NCBI RefSeq assembly: GCF_029952525.1
Contig: NZ_JASAOF010000003.1
Location: 124,001-188,000, forward strand
DNA: 64,000 nucleotides
Direction of reading: 5' to 3'
Origin: Saccharopolyspora ipomoeae
Lineage (GTDB): Bacteria > Actinomycetota > Actinomycetes > Mycobacteriales > Pseudonocardiaceae
This document shows positions 62,974-64,000 of this stretch, piece by piece. Made by a program: the position numbers and the translations under genes. The number at the start of each line of letters is the position of its first letter. Position 1 is the first letter of the stretch. A model generated the notes under the pieces. That model saw only the letters and a program-made list of their open reading frames with translations. It searched no databases and was not told the origin of the DNA.

Positions 62974-64000
62974 CGCCCGCCATCCAGCGGTAGCCGCGCG
63001 GGGTGACCATCCGGCGACCGACCACGGTGGACTGCGAGGAGCCGACGACGACCGTGGTGAACATGTCCACCTCGGCCGGGTCGAACTCGGCGATCGGGGC
63101 GCACCAGACCTTCTCGTCCGCGCGGCTGGCCTGGCGGACCGCGCCGACCGGGGTGGTCGCCGGGCGGTGCTCGGCGAGGATCTCCAGGGCCCGGCCGAGC
63201 TGCCAGTGCCGCTGCACCGAACGCGGGTTGTAGAAGCACACCACGAGGTCGCCCTCGGCGGCGGCGCGCACCCGGCGCTCGATCATCTCCCACGGCGTGT
63301 GCAGGTCGGACAGGCTGATCAGGGCGTGGTCGTGGCCGAGCGGGGCGCCCAGCAGCGACGACGCCGACAGCGCCGCCGTCACGCCCGGAACGCCGACGAC
63401 CTCGATGTCCACGTCGGCCTTCTCCAGCGCCGGGCTGGCCATCGCGTACACGCCCGCGTCGCCCGAGCCGATCAGCGCGACCGCGCGACCCTGCTTGGCG
63501 AGCTCCACCGCCTCGGCCGCGCGCGCCTCCTCGGCGCCCAGGCCGGTGGCGCGCTCCTCGGTGCCGGGGCGCAGCAGGTGCCGGACCTGGTCGAGGTACT
63601 GGTCCAGGCCCACGACCACCGAGGCGCGGCGCAGCTCGGCGTCGGCGCGCGGGGTGCGCAGGTCGGGAGCGCCGGGCCCGATGCCGACGATGGCGAGCCT
63701 GCCGCGCGGGCTGATGCGGGCCGCGGCGACGGTGACGTTCTCGCCCTTGATCTTGTCGGCGACCAGCTCGACCGGAGCGCCGTAGGCGAGCTCGTCGGCC
63801 GCGTGCAGCGCGGAGGCCTCGGCGACGCTGGGCGTGCCGACCTCGCTGCGCACCACCTCGCTCGGGTTCGGCACCTCGACCCCGGCCAGCACGTCGGCGG
63901 AGTAGGTCAGCAGCGACAGCTCCTCGCCCTCACCGGAGTGCCAGAAGCCCAGGTCCTGCACGGCGTCGAGGATGCCGGCCTCGTCCGCCTTGAGGTCGAC
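62963..64000 (-). CDS. cobJ: CbiG-CobJ fusion, precorrin-3B C17-methyltransferase (5' end off window)
   Basis: 345 residues are seen and the frame is open to the right edge. Residues about 1-95 (KADEAGILDAVQDLGFW, YSADVLAGVEVPNPSEVV, GTPSVAEASAL) fit the C-terminal CbiG domain. After about 100 the tetrapyrrole methylase CobJ starts: LAIVGIGPGAPDLRTPRA, ALIGSGDAGVYAMASP, PGVTAALSASSLLGAPLGHD and FYNPRS. It ring-contracts and methylates at C17. The 5' portion and start are outside, so whether an intact CbiG precedes CobJ is unknown. Confidence 0.9.
   Translation of the reverse strand, partial: VDLKADEAGILDAVQDLGFWHSGEGEELSLLTYSADVLAGVEVPNPSEVVRSEVGTPSVAEASALHAADELAYGAPVELVADKIKGENVTVAAARISPRGRLAIVGIGPGAPDLRTPRADAELRRASVVVGLDQYLDQVRHLLRPGTEERATGLGAEEARAAEAVELAKQGRAVALIGSGDAGVYAMASPALEKADVDIEVVGVPGVTAALSASSLLGAPLGHDHALISLSDLHTPWEMIERRVRAAAEGDLVVCFYNPRSVQRHWQLGRALEILAEHRPATTPVGAVRQASRADEKVWCAPIAEFDPAEVDMFTTVVVGSSQSTVVGRRMVTPRGYRWMAGDVR

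Overview
The window looks like a piece of chromosome from a high-GC actinomycete, most likely Pseudonocardiales and close to Saccharopolyspora. The reasons are very GC-rich coding sequence with frequent GTG/TTG starts, the actinobacterial order rimP-nusA-ylxR-infB-DUF503-rbfA-nrnA, flavin-dependent ThyX, RNase J beside DapA, an EspG/PPE-type module and an EF-Tu-independent set of TIGR/DUF families typical of that order. The genus is an inference; no rRNA or other marker gene is present.

Layout. 0-5.4 kb: ftsK, an acyltransferase and a secreted S33 peptidase. 5.7-8.7 kb: a small type VII secretion substrate module (WXG100-like protein, DUF3558 lipoprotein, PPE-like protein, EspG-like chaperone). 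8.8-13.6 kb: a tiny secreted protein, rnj, dapA, a TIGR03085 protein and thyX, all leftward. 13.7-18.0 kb: a ribbon-helix-helix protein with DUF4097 protein, a YcaQ-like protein, a GNAT and a membrane protein. 18.1-23.5 kb: a leftward group with a secreted SBP56/methanethiol-oxidase-like propeller, a polytopic protein with a Met/His tail, a YeeE/YedE sulfur transporter and two tiny secreted proteins. 23.9-25.7 kb: a TetR regulator and a divergent FAD monooxygenase with two identical operators between them. 25.9-44.4 kb: the housekeeping block dapB, M16 protease, pnp, rpsO, thpR, XRE regulator, ribF, truB, MATE exporter, CGNR protein, nrnA, rbfA, DUF503, infB, ylxR, nusA, rimP. 44.7-54.5 kb: a lipoprotein and DUF4439 pair, a PLP enzyme, YjbQ, a lipase-like secreted phosphodiesterase, proS, a DUF559/AbiEi-like protein, yaaA and a DEAD-box helicase. 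54.8-58.8 kb: a cobalamin operon (NiCoT, cobH, cbiX, cobA) under a cobalamin riboswitch. 58.9-64 kb: DUF1876 protein, LysR, EamA exporter, an aromatic amino acid decarboxylase, a 2x[4Fe-4S] ferredoxin and the start-less end of a CbiG-CobJ fusion.

How the genes work together. The housekeeping part couples translation initiation and ribosome maturation (infB, rimP, rbfA, rpsO, truB) with RNA turnover (rnj, pnp, nrnA) and transcription (nusA). dapA and dapB give the lysine/diaminopimelate branch. The cobalamin genes cover metal uptake, sirohydrochlorin formation, ring methylation and rearrangement.

The strongest unexplained signals are non-coding. First, a dispersed element of about 150-195 bp occurs four times in intergenic gaps (15.4, 25.7, 32.3 and 38.7 kb); its two predicted stems are kept by compensatory base changes, which points to a structured RNA or DNA element. 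Second, a gap at 59.2 kb holds six copies of a 14-bp AT-rich palindrome, five of them on an exact 37-bp grid. Third, three more AT-rich palindromic repeat families sit in other gaps (27.2, 48.1/51.0 and 54.6 kb). All sequence comparisons were made by eye and function assignments rest on motif recognition, not on searches.
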